Source: UBA6776 sp964636785
GTDB lineage: Bacteria > Bdellovibrionota > Bdellovibrionia > Bdellovibrionales > UBA1609
NCBI GenBank assembly: GCA_964636785.1
Contig: CAZWVK010000002.1
Coordinates: forward strand, 1-64,000
Direction: 5' to 3'
Length of the DNA: 64,000 bases
Part shown: one piece after another, positions 33,160 to 41,412 of the stretch
Numbering within the stretch: the first letter of the stretch is position 1
Layout: each line of letters opens with the position of its first letter
The notes under the pieces: model-generated
The model's database searches: none
The model's input: the letters and a program-made list of their open reading frames with translations, nothing else
Told to the model about the DNA's origin: nothing
Position numbers and translations under genes: made by a program

Positions 33160-34188
33160 ATGCTTTGGAAATACTTTCTTAGACGACTTCTATTAATGAT
33201 CCCGACACTGTTCGGGATCACAGTTATTTGCTTCATCGTGATTAATCTTGCACCAGGAAGTCCTCTTGAGCAGAAGCTTGCTATGATCAAATTCGGATCT
33301 CAAGTTTCCGGTGGCGGAGCCGGAGGCGGTGGGGACTCGATGGTTTCTGAGCAGGTCATTGAAGCGCTGAAGGTTCAATATGGATTCGATAAGCCGCTTC
33401 ATATGCGCTATCTGATCTGGCTTAAGAATATTTTAACTTTGGACTTTGGAGAAAGCTTCTCCTACGAGATGCCGGTTACTGAGCTTATCTTAGAAAAACT
33501 TCCGATCTCGCTTCAGTTCGGGCTAGCGTCTTTGATTTTGATTTATATAACCTGCATTCCACTAGGCATTGCAAAAGCAGTTCGAAATGGAACTCGATTT
33601 GATATGGCCTCGAGTGTTGTGCTAATGGTGCTCTATTCCATTCCACCACTCACCTTAGGGATTCTACTTCGAATGTATTTTGCCGGAGGAGGGTTTTTAG
33701 ATATTTTCCCTCTTGGAGAGGCTTATTCCGACAACTACTTTGAGTTAAGCACTTGGGGCAAGATGGTCGATCGCGCCCATCACTTTGTTCTTCCGCTGAT
33801 TTGTTATGTCGTAAATAGCTTTACGGTTTTAACATTTCTGATGAAGAACTCTTTATTAGAAGAGGTTCGCCTGGATTATGTCCGTACGGCTCGTGCAAAA
33901 GGTTTAAACGAGCGAACCGTTATTTATAAACATGCATTAAGAAATGCATTGATTCCGATTTTAACAGGGCTTGGAAGCTTTCTAACTGTTTTCTTTGCGG
34001 GCTCTATTATTATTGAGCAAATGTTCAGCCTAGATGGCATGGGACTTCTTTCTTATAAATCGATTCTCGCTCGTGATTACAATGTGATTATGGCGTTGAT
34101 ATTTTTCCAGAGTGTTCTCGCCATGGTTGGGCGTTTGATTTCTGATTTAACTTATGTGGCAGTGGATCCAAGGATAGATTTCCAATGA
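33160..34188 (+). CDS. Peptide ABC transporter permease (DppB/YejB type)
   Basis: The protein has 342 residues. An N-terminal helix (LLLMIPTLFGITVICFIVIN) opens the protein, with LAPGSPLEQ next. A glycine-rich insert (GGGAGGGGDS, near 50-60) is unusual. The membrane domain has the permease EAA loop ARAKGLNERTVIYKHALRN (about 244-262) and ends VAVDPRIDF. The length and these landmarks match DppB/YejB, which pairs with a DppC/YejE subunit. The stop codon overlaps the next start by 4 nt. Confidence 0.9.
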   Translation: MLWKYFLRRLLLMIPTLFGITVICFIVINLAPGSPLEQKLAMIKFGSQVSGGGAGGGGDSMVSEQVIEALKVQYGFDKPLHMRYLIWLKNILTLDFGESFSYEMPVTELILEKLPISLQFGLASLILIYITCIPLGIAKAVRNGTRFDMASSVVLMVLYSIPPLTLGILLRMYFAGGGFLDIFPLGEAYSDNYFELSTWGKMVDRAHHFVLPLICYVVNSFTVLTFLMKNSLLEEVRLDYVRTARAKGLNERTVIYKHALRNALIPILTGLGSFLTVFFAGSIIIEQMFSLDGMGLLSYKSILARDYNVIMALIFFQSVLAMVGRLISDLTYVAVDPRIDFQ

Positions 34189-35201
34189 TTGAACGTCGTA
34201 TTAAGAATGATCTGACATTAAAGCGATATCGACGTTTCAAAAGCGTGAAGCGCGCAGTTTGGTCGACTTGGGTTTTTATATTTTTAATATTCTTAAGTAT
34301 AACGGCTGAGTTTTGGGCAAATAATAAGCCGATCATTATGAGCCATCAGGGCTCAATCTATTTTCCTGTTGTTAAGACCTATCATCCATCTGTTTTTAAC
34401 CAGCCTGGCTTTGTAACCAACTATAGAGAACTAAGTGACGAAGATGGAGTTTGGGCCATTTGGCCTCCGGTGAGATGGAATCCATTGGAATCAAATCGAG
34501 AGCTCGAATCTTATCCAGCACCTCCATCCAATGTGAATCTTCTGGGAACGGATGATCGGGGACGGGATGTTTTATCCCGACTGATTTACGGCTTTAGGTA
34601 CTCCATCGGATTTGCCGTCTTAGTTTGGTTTTTTTCTTATTTGGTTGGAATTGCTCTTGGTGGGAGCATGGGATTCTTTGGAGGAAAGATTGATCTTTTT
34701 GGCCAAAGGATTGTGGAAGTTTTCGACTCACTTCCTTACCTGCTCATGCTTTTAACTCTGATTGCAATGCTTGGAGCCAGTCTTGAGCTATTGGTGCTCT
34801 TTTCGGTACTGCTTGGTTGGATGAGAATTTCTGCTTATATGAGAGCTGAATTTTTAAAATTGAGAAAACGGGATTTTGTGGATGCCGGGCGTGCACTTGG
34901 AGTGGGAACAGGTCGAATCCTAAGCCGACATATTCTTCCAAATGCCATGGGTCCCATTATTACCTTTTCACCGATTGAGATTGCGGGTGGGATTTATACG
35001 CTAGCGATTCTTGATTACCTAGGTCTTGGGCTTCCGCCACCAACTCCGAGTTGGGGTGAGCTTCTTCAACAAGCGCAAAACTACTTCTCCATTGCATGGT
35101 GGCTTGGGGTTTTCCCATCCATTGCGATTATTATTTCGCTAACTTCACTGACGTTCATTGGTGAAGGTGTGCGAGAGGCGTTTGATCCGCGCAAAACATA
35201 G
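34185..35201 (+). CDS. Peptide ABC transporter permease (YejE/DppC type)
   Basis: The protein has 338 residues. A first helix (about 28-46) is followed by a long periplasmic segment (PIIMSHQGSIYFPVVKTYHP ... PPVRWNPLES), the insertion typical of YejE. GTDDRGRDVLSRLIYGFRYS, FGQRIVEVFDSLP and the EAA loop AGRALGVGTGRILSRHILPN (about 233-252) follow. It forms the channel with the preceding permease. No ATPase gene follows; the operon ends in a repeat-rich gap. The fused ATPase at 55817 belongs to another complete set and could in principle serve both (inference). Confidence 0.9.
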   Translation: MIERRIKNDLTLKRYRRFKSVKRAVWSTWVFIFLIFLSITAEFWANNKPIIMSHQGSIYFPVVKTYHPSVFNQPGFVTNYRELSDEDGVWAIWPPVRWNPLESNRELESYPAPPSNVNLLGTDDRGRDVLSRLIYGFRYSIGFAVLVWFFSYLVGIALGGSMGFFGGKIDLFGQRIVEVFDSLPYLLMLLTLIAMLGASLELLVLFSVLLGWMRISAYMRAEFLKLRKRDFVDAGRALGVGTGRILSRHILPNAMGPIITFSPIEIAGGIYTLAILDYLGLGLPPPTPSWGELLQQAQNYFSIAWWLGVFPSIAIIISLTSLTFIGEGVREAFDPRKT

Positions 35202-35257
35202 CGCATCTCCTACGATAGATTAGTTTTTTCTTATTCAGCACCACGGACTCCTTTCAT

Positions 35258-35303
35258 CGCCAGCATCTCGCTTTCAGCGAGAGCGCATCCTGCTTGCTGG
35301 AGG
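35258..35303 (-). repeat. Palindromic repeat of the CCTCCAGCAAGC family, copy 1
   Basis: On the minus strand the 46 nt start CCTCCAGCAAGC and end GAGATGCTGGCG. An outer stem CCAGCA/TGCTGG encloses an inner stem TCTCGCT/AGCGAGA with a 3-nt loop. Copy 2 lies inverted 180 bp away with 38 of 46 identical bases. It lies in the gap 35202-35585 between two convergent genes, where no gene is seen. A CCCGCT/AGCGGG hairpin (35344-35361) also lies in that gap. Confidence 0.75.
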
Positions 35304-35453
35304 GTGCCTCTAAAGAAAAATAAAATTTTGTAATCGATGCTTCCCGCTGGGGGGAGCGGGTGTTTCAGAAGGAGGGAAGTGAAAATGCGAATGAACTTCT
35401 TTCGCTGGAGCCAGCTTGGTGAAGAGGGAATGGAGATAAAGACAAACTTAAAT

Positions 35454-35573
35454 CCTTATCGGATGTGAACTCATTAAATGCACCTCCAGCAAGCGTGAAG
35501 CGTTCTCGCCTGAGGCGAGATGCTGGCGAGGGCAGGAGCCCGTGTGCATTTAAAGAGTTCACATCCGATAAGG
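35454..35573. repeat. 120 bp element with 30-nt inverted ends, containing palindromic repeat copy 2
   Basis: The ends CCTTATCGGATGTGAACTCA + TTAAATGCAC (35454-35483) and their inverse (35544-35573) match at 29 of 30 positions. The 60 bp between them contain copy 2 of the 46-nt palindrome (35483-35528). Its inner stem is TCTCGCC/GGCGAGA, where copy 1 has TCTCGCT/AGCGAGA: a compensated pair change. The element therefore folds as a long hairpin carrying a second hairpin on its loop. It has no coding capacity of its own; short open frames on both strands are artefacts of the inversion. Confidence 0.85.
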
Positions 35574-35585
35574 AAGTATCTGCCT

Positions 35586-38249
35586 TTAATTCCTTTTATT
35601 CTGTGTGCTCAGGGCTTTGCTTAGGATTTTCTGACATCTTTGGCCTTCTTCTTGGTCCTTGATGATTCGTTTTGCAAGTGAAGTGTCCATCATCTCTTGA
35701 TTGGATTTTAAAAAACGACTCGACTGCGCAAGGCTTTGCGAAGAGCAAAGAGAGGGTCTTAAGCTGTAGAAGACTTGCTTTTCCGTCTCCTTCTTGTTTT
35801 TCAGAACTTCTTTAAAATCATTATAGAATTTTTCAGAGTACCTGGATCGCAGTTCCTCTTGAGCCTTTGGAAATAGTCCGCCGAGTTCTGCCCAAAGCTC
35901 GTGAAGACTTTGATCTCCAGAACTCTGTTTGAAGCGCTCAATGGTTTTTAGCTTGTCCGGATATTCGAGAAGCATACTTTGAGACGAGACTGAAGAAAGT
36001 TTGCCGTTATAAGACGGATCGCTTTTGAGTTCAGCTTCGATGAGTTTATCAACCTCCGGAAAGCGGTGTGCGGCGAGTTGGCGAATCAAACTCCATCGTT
36101 TGTCTTGGTCAATTTTTAGCCCTTTGAAACGGATCTGGTTGGTAAGAATTTTAGCAACTCTCGCTAAGTTTTTTTCATTTCTCGCCAAGCGGACGTACGT
36201 ATCAAACAAGCTCTTTTGAAACTCTGTTCCGGCGCGAGCCTTGCTTAAAATATCAAATACGACGGTTTGAAGTCGATTCATAAGTGTTTTCGTTTCAGAG
36301 AGATCCTTCAGAGCCGGCTTCTCAAAATAATCGAGTAAATCTCCGCCGCCACGTCGACTAACAATGATTCCTAGGAGATCTTCAAAAATCATTTCATTTC
36401 TTTCGCCAAGAAGGCCTTTTTCGATCAGCACATCCGTAAATGAAAACAGATCTCTTTCACCATCGCGCACCTGATCCCAAAGTGCGTACCACACCATCTG
36501 TCTTAGCAGATCGTTTTTGACTCTGTTTACGTTCTGAATAAAGAACTCGTTGGATACCCGATCCAATTTAATTTTGATGTACGCATGATCGCCGAAGTTC
36601 GGGTGAACTGCCTTTGGACATGGAATGTCTTGGATCTGAACTGAAGTTTCAGCACCAGTCATTAGAACATCCTGATTGTAACGAACAACGGCCTGACTTC
36701 CAGAATTATAGACAAATCCGACATTGAGGCGGTGAGATCTTAATGTTGGGTGTTCTTTTGGTGCGCTTTGTATCAGCTGTAAGCTTGAGAGTTTTCCGCT
36801 TTCGCACTTCCACTTCGCTTCAACGAGATTAAGGCCTGCAGTCTCAAGCCATTCCTTTTTCCAGAAGCTTAGGTCTGTTCCAGAAGCTTTAGAGAGTGAT
36901 TGAATGAAATCATCAAGCCTTGTGTTTTTTTCCGCATAGGTTTGAAAATACTCTTTTAGGCCGTTTTGAAAATCTGTATTGCCAAGAAGATAATGAAGCT
37001 GCTTTAAAACAGCGGCTCCTTTGGCATAGGTGATTCCGTCAAAATTTGCTTTGGCCTGATCGGTATCATGGACCTCAGCAAGAATTGGGTGGGTTGTAGA
37101 CATTTGATCTTCCCAGTATCCCCATCCCTTTGTTCCTAGAAAATCCTGCCAGGCCGTGGATTTGAATCTTGGATTTTGAGACAGAGCAACAGACGCCATA
37201 TATGTTGCGAAGCTTTCATTGAGCCATAAATCATCCCACCACTTCATTGTCACCAGATTTCCAAACCACATATGTGCCATTTCATGAAGAATCACATTGG
37301 CCTGATTTCTTAAAAGCTCTTCTGAATACTCACCACGAGAAATAAATCTCTCTGTGAAAGTTACCGCTGCGACATTTTCCATGGCGCCCGAATTGAACTC
37401 AGGTGCGATCACCTGGTCATATTTTAAATAGGGATATGTGTATCCAAAATAGCTATTGAAGAATTTGAATCCAGCTTCAGTGGCACTAAACCAATCATTT
37501 GGGCGAACATACTGCGCAAGAGTCTGTCTTGCAAAAAGGCGAAGCGGAATTTTTCCTTTCCGCTCCCACTTCTTATATGGTCCGGCATGGAGGGAAATCA
37601 AATAGGTGCTGAACTTCTGACTCTCTGGAAAGCTCCACAGGACTTTTTCGTTTTCAGTGGGTGTTTTTTTATTTTCCCTTACAGATGTGATCACTTCCCA
37701 GTCCTTTGGAGCGATAACATTCATGGTGTAAGTGGCTTTGATATCTGGTTGATCAAAGGATGGAAACATTCGGCTTGCATAATAAGTTTCGAACTGAGTG
37801 TGAAGATAAGTTCTTTGATCTTCAGGGTCTGTAAAGCGATGAAGTCCTTTTCCATCATTTGCATATTTACGTTCATATTTTATCTGGATTTCGTTTCTAC
37901 CAGATTGCAATTGGTTTTGAGGGATCGTTATAAAATGGCCATTGTAATTGAGGGGTGTGGCTTGCCCGTTGGTTTTGATCTCAAAGAGGGTCGCATGCTG
38001 AAGATCAATTCTTAAATCCTGACTTGCATCCTTTAAATCAAAAAATATCTTTGTTGTTCCATCAAAGGTTTCTTTTTCCGATCCAATTTCTAAATCAATC
38101 GTGTACTGGACATTTTCAATTCGGGAGGCTCGAGATTTGGCTTCATTCCAGGATAGGCTAGGTTCAAGGGGAAGCTCATTTTTCTTGGATAAATGAGAGC
38201 AGCTCGTTGAGATGAAGAAAAAAGTGAGTAGCAGAATCAAGTTTCTCAC
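35586..38249 (-). CDS. M1 family aminopeptidase, lipoprotein
   Basis: The protein has 887 residues. The GTG start at 38249 has GAGGAGGT upstream. A lipoprotein signal (LLLTFFFISTSC) places it on the outside of the inner membrane or in the outer membrane. The zinc peptidase core has GAMENVAAVTF (286-296), HEMAHMWFGNLVTMKWWDDL and LNESFATYMA (zinc ligands His, His and Glu, about 317-340). DQPDIKATYTMNV is the substrate-side strand. The long C-terminal helical domain resembles PepN. It removes N-terminal residues from peptides; with the peptide importers this suits growth on protein. It is divergent from the anchored protein gene and ends in the repeat-rich gap. Confidence 0.9.
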   Translation of the reverse strand: MRNLILLLTFFFISTSCSHLSKKNELPLEPSLSWNEAKSRASRIENVQYTIDLEIGSEKETFDGTTKIFFDLKDASQDLRIDLQHATLFEIKTNGQATPLNYNGHFITIPQNQLQSGRNEIQIKYERKYANDGKGLHRFTDPEDQRTYLHTQFETYYASRMFPSFDQPDIKATYTMNVIAPKDWEVITSVRENKKTPTENEKVLWSFPESQKFSTYLISLHAGPYKKWERKGKIPLRLFARQTLAQYVRPNDWFSATEAGFKFFNSYFGYTYPYLKYDQVIAPEFNSGAMENVAAVTFTERFISRGEYSEELLRNQANVILHEMAHMWFGNLVTMKWWDDLWLNESFATYMASVALSQNPRFKSTAWQDFLGTKGWGYWEDQMSTTHPILAEVHDTDQAKANFDGITYAKGAAVLKQLHYLLGNTDFQNGLKEYFQTYAEKNTRLDDFIQSLSKASGTDLSFWKKEWLETAGLNLVEAKWKCESGKLSSLQLIQSAPKEHPTLRSHRLNVGFVYNSGSQAVVRYNQDVLMTGAETSVQIQDIPCPKAVHPNFGDHAYIKIKLDRVSNEFFIQNVNRVKNDLLRQMVWYALWDQVRDGERDLFSFTDVLIEKGLLGERNEMIFEDLLGIIVSRRGGGDLLDYFEKPALKDLSETKTLMNRLQTVVFDILSKARAGTEFQKSLFDTYVRLARNEKNLARVAKILTNQIRFKGLKIDQDKRWSLIRQLAAHRFPEVDKLIEAELKSDPSYNGKLSSVSSQSMLLEYPDKLKTIERFKQSSGDQSLHELWAELGGLFPKAQEELRSRYSEKFYNDFKEVLKNKKETEKQVFYSLRPSLCSSQSLAQSSRFLKSNQEMMDTSLAKRIIKDQEEGQRCQKILSKALSTQNKRN

Positions 38250-38382
38250 GAAGGGACCTCCTCGAATGAATTGAAGCAATCTATGAAATTTCTTTACAAA
38301 AGAACAGAGCAGGCATGTGTTTTGAACATAACGTCATAATATGAGCAAAGCGCAAAATGAACGATGGTTAGAAGGAGGACTC

Positions 38383-39342
38383 ATGAATAATTTTCGAGAG
38401 TGTCGAAGAGTTAGCTGGTGGTCCATTCTGTCGACCGGCCTGTTTGTCGCATTTGCCGCGCTGGCCAGTGCCCTAATTGGACGAGCTGTCGCCTCCGCCG
38501 ATCCCGTGGTCTCTCCTCTATCTATCCACCCGGGGAACCCTCCAGAAGGGCGAATGAGCTTGTCCATTGATCAAGAGAATTATGAGTGTAAGGGTCAGGT
38601 TTCTCCTGGCGAAGTTTCAATTTTGGAATGTGGAGAACAGCGGCAAGCGCAAGCGGAGTTTAAGCCCTTCAATGAGAATAAAAATGGTGTTCTTGCAGTT
38701 TATCAGTCGGGGAAGCAATCAGGTGCACTTTTCCTCATGGAGCGACAGGGGCAGACATTCGCAGTTCTTGGATTCAGTCCGGTCACAATTCCTGGTTTTG
38801 GCAGCCTCAAGGTTTTCGAAACTTATATTATAAACCCTATGAAATCAGATCTTTCGGAAGACGAAATCTTTCAGACTCTCCCATCCTTTATTCGCTCTCT
38901 TGGTGCCAATGTGAATATTTCGACTTTAAGGGATAAGGTCGCCAATAAGGAGTATAAAAGCTTTGTCGTGAAGGAGGAAGCGGCCAGGTCCGTAAACCCC
39001 AAGACCAACCCATCTCCAGTCACAGAGAAAAGGAACTCCATCGAAGCCGAGACAAATTCCGAAATTGAGAGGGAATTAGAAATAGAGGCAAAACCTAAAA
39101 AAGATCCGGTCCCCACTAAGAAGCCCAAGGTTTCTCGAAAGCCAGTAAAGAAAAAGACGACCACTATTCGTATTCAGCGCGGGCCTTATCAGTACGAAGA
39201 GGTTGAGGTGCCCAGAAACGATGGAGATTTCTTTGGATCTCCGCGAAGAGTGATTAAAAATCCGCACGGATACAATCTTAAAAATCTAAGTCTCAAAGAG
39301 ATCGAGGAACTTGAGCGACGCGGTCTTATTTATAGAGATTAG
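38383..39342 (+). CDS. Anchored protein with basic, proline-containing linker, unknown function
   Basis: The protein has 319 residues from ATG 38383, which has AGAAGGAGG upstream. A hydrophobic segment (WWSILSTGLFVAFAALASAL, about 12-31) is an uncleaved anchor or signal. A soluble domain (45-185) contains two Cys residues in YECKGQ and ILECGEQ that could form a disulfide. Then comes a charged linker rich in K, P and E (about 195-265, e.g. KPKKDPVPTKKPKVSRKPV) and a short conserved-looking tail (GPYQYEEVEVPRNDGDFFG, LSLKEIEELERRGLIYRD). The layout recalls TonB-like or peptidoglycan-spanning proteins, but I recognise no family. It ends convergently on the glycosyltransferase with a 4-nt overlap. 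Confidence 0.65.
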   Translation: MNNFRECRRVSWWSILSTGLFVAFAALASALIGRAVASADPVVSPLSIHPGNPPEGRMSLSIDQENYECKGQVSPGEVSILECGEQRQAQAEFKPFNENKNGVLAVYQSGKQSGALFLMERQGQTFAVLGFSPVTIPGFGSLKVFETYIINPMKSDLSEDEIFQTLPSFIRSLGANVNISTLRDKVANKEYKSFVVKEEAARSVNPKTNPSPVTEKRNSIEAETNSEIERELEIEAKPKKDPVPTKKPKVSRKPVKKKTTTIRIQRGPYQYEEVEVPRNDGDFFGSPRRVIKNPHGYNLKNLSLKEIEELERRGLIYRD

Positions 39343-40463
39343 TATTGCTTGAAGAGACTTTGAATTTCGCCGAAAACGATTTTCTCATCGTAAACATGAA
39401 GAGCTTTCTGGCGGGCGTTTTGAATCATTTTAGCTGATAGTTCTTTATCATCCAAAATGACCTTAACTGCCTTTGTAATTGCATCGTGTTCCTTGGGTGG
39501 TATTAAAATTCCGCTTTCCATATGATCGACAATATCAATGGGCCCTCCTGCACGAGTCGCAATAACTGGGACTTCACAAGACATGGCTTCAATCAAAACA
39601 TCACCAAAAGTTTCTTCGTAAGAGGGCATGACAAAAACATCGAGGTTTGCGATGACCACATCCACATCCGATCTATGACCAAGAAACTGAATTCGCTTCT
39701 CAAGACCTTTTGATGAAACATAATCTTTCAATTTTTTCTCAAATCCTGGAGTGTCCGGTGTTTCCTTGCCAATCAGAAAGAATTTGAGATTCGGCCGGAC
39801 TCCTAAAAGTTCAACGGCGGACTCAATGAATTCCTGACTGCCTTTTTGAGGGTCTATGCGACCAACCAAACCGATGGCTTTCTCATCTTCATTAAGAAGA
39901 AAAACGGACTTTCTAAACCCAGGGCTTCGTTTTGCTTTCGAGAAGCTCTTCGTGTCGACAGAGTCGGGAATGACCTTCAATTGATCTTCTGAAATCGGAA
40001 GGCAATCCATCAAAGCTTTCGCTTGGATGTGGGTCAATGCGATGAGCTTTTCAAGGCGTGAGTAAATCCATCTGTGTAAGAAGTCCTTTTTATTCACATT
40101 TTTTAAGAACATGCGAGCAAATCCAAAGACTCGAATCTTAGAAAGCCCAATAAGAGACAGGCGGAGTCGCCAAAGATTTTTCAGGTGATGAACAAAAATG
40201 ATTTCAATACGGTTGGAAACCAAAAACTTTCTTAATAAAAGCGATTCTCTAAAAGAGAGATAACCCGTTTTTTGGAGTGAAAGAAATGGAATTTGATTTT
40301 CAATAAAGTGCTTTTCAAGAGGTGAGTCCTTAAGACAGACTCCGAATATTTCATGCCCTGCATTTTTGAACCACAGGGCATGTTTAAGCGTGCACATCTC
40401 AAGCCCTCCCCAAGAAGGGCTTATACACATCTGTAAGACGGTTGCTTTACTTTCCAAGGACAT
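39339..40463 (-). CDS. Glycosyltransferase family 4
   Basis: The protein has 374 residues with the GT-B fold. The N-terminal acceptor domain begins ISPSWGGLEMCTLKHAL. The donor domain shows IGLVGRIDPQKGSQEFIESA, FLIGKETPDTPGFE, IQFLGHRSDVDVVIANLDVF and the family signature MPSYEETFGDVLIEAMSCEVPVIATRAGG (in parts, with the E-x7-E pair). It probably transfers a sugar from a nucleotide-sugar to a lipid or polysaccharide. The start ATG 40463 overlaps the preceding deoxyhypusine-synthase-like gene by 17 nt; a longer frame upstream lies inside that gene. Confidence 0.85.
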   Translation of the reverse strand: MSLESKATVLQMCISPSWGGLEMCTLKHALWFKNAGHEIFGVCLKDSPLEKHFIENQIPFLSLQKTGYLSFRESLLLRKFLVSNRIEIIFVHHLKNLWRLRLSLIGLSKIRVFGFARMFLKNVNKKDFLHRWIYSRLEKLIALTHIQAKALMDCLPISEDQLKVIPDSVDTKSFSKAKRSPGFRKSVFLLNEDEKAIGLVGRIDPQKGSQEFIESAVELLGVRPNLKFFLIGKETPDTPGFEKKLKDYVSSKGLEKRIQFLGHRSDVDVVIANLDVFVMPSYEETFGDVLIEAMSCEVPVIATRAGGPIDIVDHMESGILIPPKEHDAITKAVKVILDDKELSAKMIQNARQKALHVYDEKIVFGEIQSLFKQY

Positions 40464-41412
40464 ACGAAAAGACGAGAGGAGCAACGATAGAGGCATCCGA
40501 CTCAATAATATGTCTTTTCGAAGACTTCTCTAATTTGCCCCAGGTGATCTTTTCATTGGGAACCGCTCCAGAGTAAGAGCCGTAAGAAGTTGTTGAGTCG
40601 CTGATTTGACAGAAATAGCTCCACTTCGGAGTTTCTCTTCCAATATCTTGTTCGAGCATGGGAACAACGCAAATTGGAAAGTCACCAGCAATTCCTCCGC
40701 CGATCTGAAAGAATCCAATCCCTTTACTATTCTCATTGGCCATGTACCATTCTGCTAAAGATACCATGTAATCCACACCGGATTTCAAACAGTCCCTTGT
40801 GATCTTCTTTTGCATCATTCGACCTGCAAAAATATTTCCCAAAGTGGAATCTTCCCAACCAGGAACAAAAATCGGAAGATTTTTTTCAGCAGCTGCAAGC
40901 ATCCAAGAGTTCTTAGGATCAATTTGGTAACTGTCCTTTAAAGCTCCACTTCTTAAGATTTGATAAAAGTATTCGTGTGGGAAATAGCTTTCCTTTTTCT
41001 CTGAAGCACTTGCCCAAGCTGCAAGAATGGGCTTTTCAAGTTTTCGAAACGCCTCTTCTTCTGGAATACAGGTGTCAGTAACCCGATTTAGATGACGGTT
41101 CAGAAGATCCATTTCTTGATCTGCCGTCAACTCTCTCCATTCTGGAACACGCACATAGTGCTCATGAGCGACCAAGTTAAAAACGTCCTCTTCGAGATTC
41201 GCGCCCGTGCAGCTGATTCCATGAATCTTATCTTGGCGGATCATTTCAGCTAAAGTGATGCCAAGCTCTGCGGTACTCATTGCACCGGCCAGCGTGACAA
41301 GCATCTTTCCGCCTTCTTCAACATGAGATTTATAATCGCGTGCAGCGTACTTTAATGAAGCGGCGTTGAAATGAAGATAGTTCTTATCAATAAATTCGCT
41401 GATTGGTCCCAT
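40447..41412 (-). CDS. Deoxyhypusine synthase-like protein (polyamine aminobutyl/aminopropyl transfer)
   Basis: The protein has 321 residues. Family landmarks are LTLAGAMSTAELG-like LVTLAGAMSTAELGITLAEM (substrate/NAD region), CTGANLEEDVFNLVAHEHY, FVPGWEDSTLGNIF, GGGIAGDFPICVVPM, DSTTSYGSYSGAVPNEKI and TWGK, whose Lys (near 291) is the covalent-intermediate residue in eukaryotic deoxyhypusine synthase. Bacteria lack eIF5A, so this protein should act on small polyamines, making for example homospermidine or spermidine (inference). It overlaps speA by 26 nt; its ATG has AGGAG upstream. Linkage to arginine decarboxylase supports a polyamine role. Confidence 0.85.
   Translation of the reverse strand: MGPISEFIDKNYLHFNAASLKYAARDYKSHVEEGGKMLVTLAGAMSTAELGITLAEMIRQDKIHGISCTGANLEEDVFNLVAHEHYVRVPEWRELTADQEMDLLNRHLNRVTDTCIPEEEAFRKLEKPILAAWASASEKKESYFPHEYFYQILRSGALKDSYQIDPKNSWMLAAAEKNLPIFVPGWEDSTLGNIFAGRMMQKKITRDCLKSGVDYMVSLAEWYMANENSKGIGFFQIGGGIAGDFPICVVPMLEQDIGRETPKWSYFCQISDSTTSYGSYSGAVPNEKITWGKLEKSSKRHIIESDASIVAPLVFSYVLGK

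Noticed and set aside
33311..33345. GGTGGCGGAGCCGGAGGCGGTG stretch
   Set aside because: It encodes the glycine-rich insert of the DppB-type permease, not a repeat copy.
35365..35662. Two open frames (minus 35365-35562 and plus 35465-35662) that both begin MNSLNA
   Set aside because: The shared start is produced by the 30-nt inverted repeat; there is no ribosome binding site or domain.
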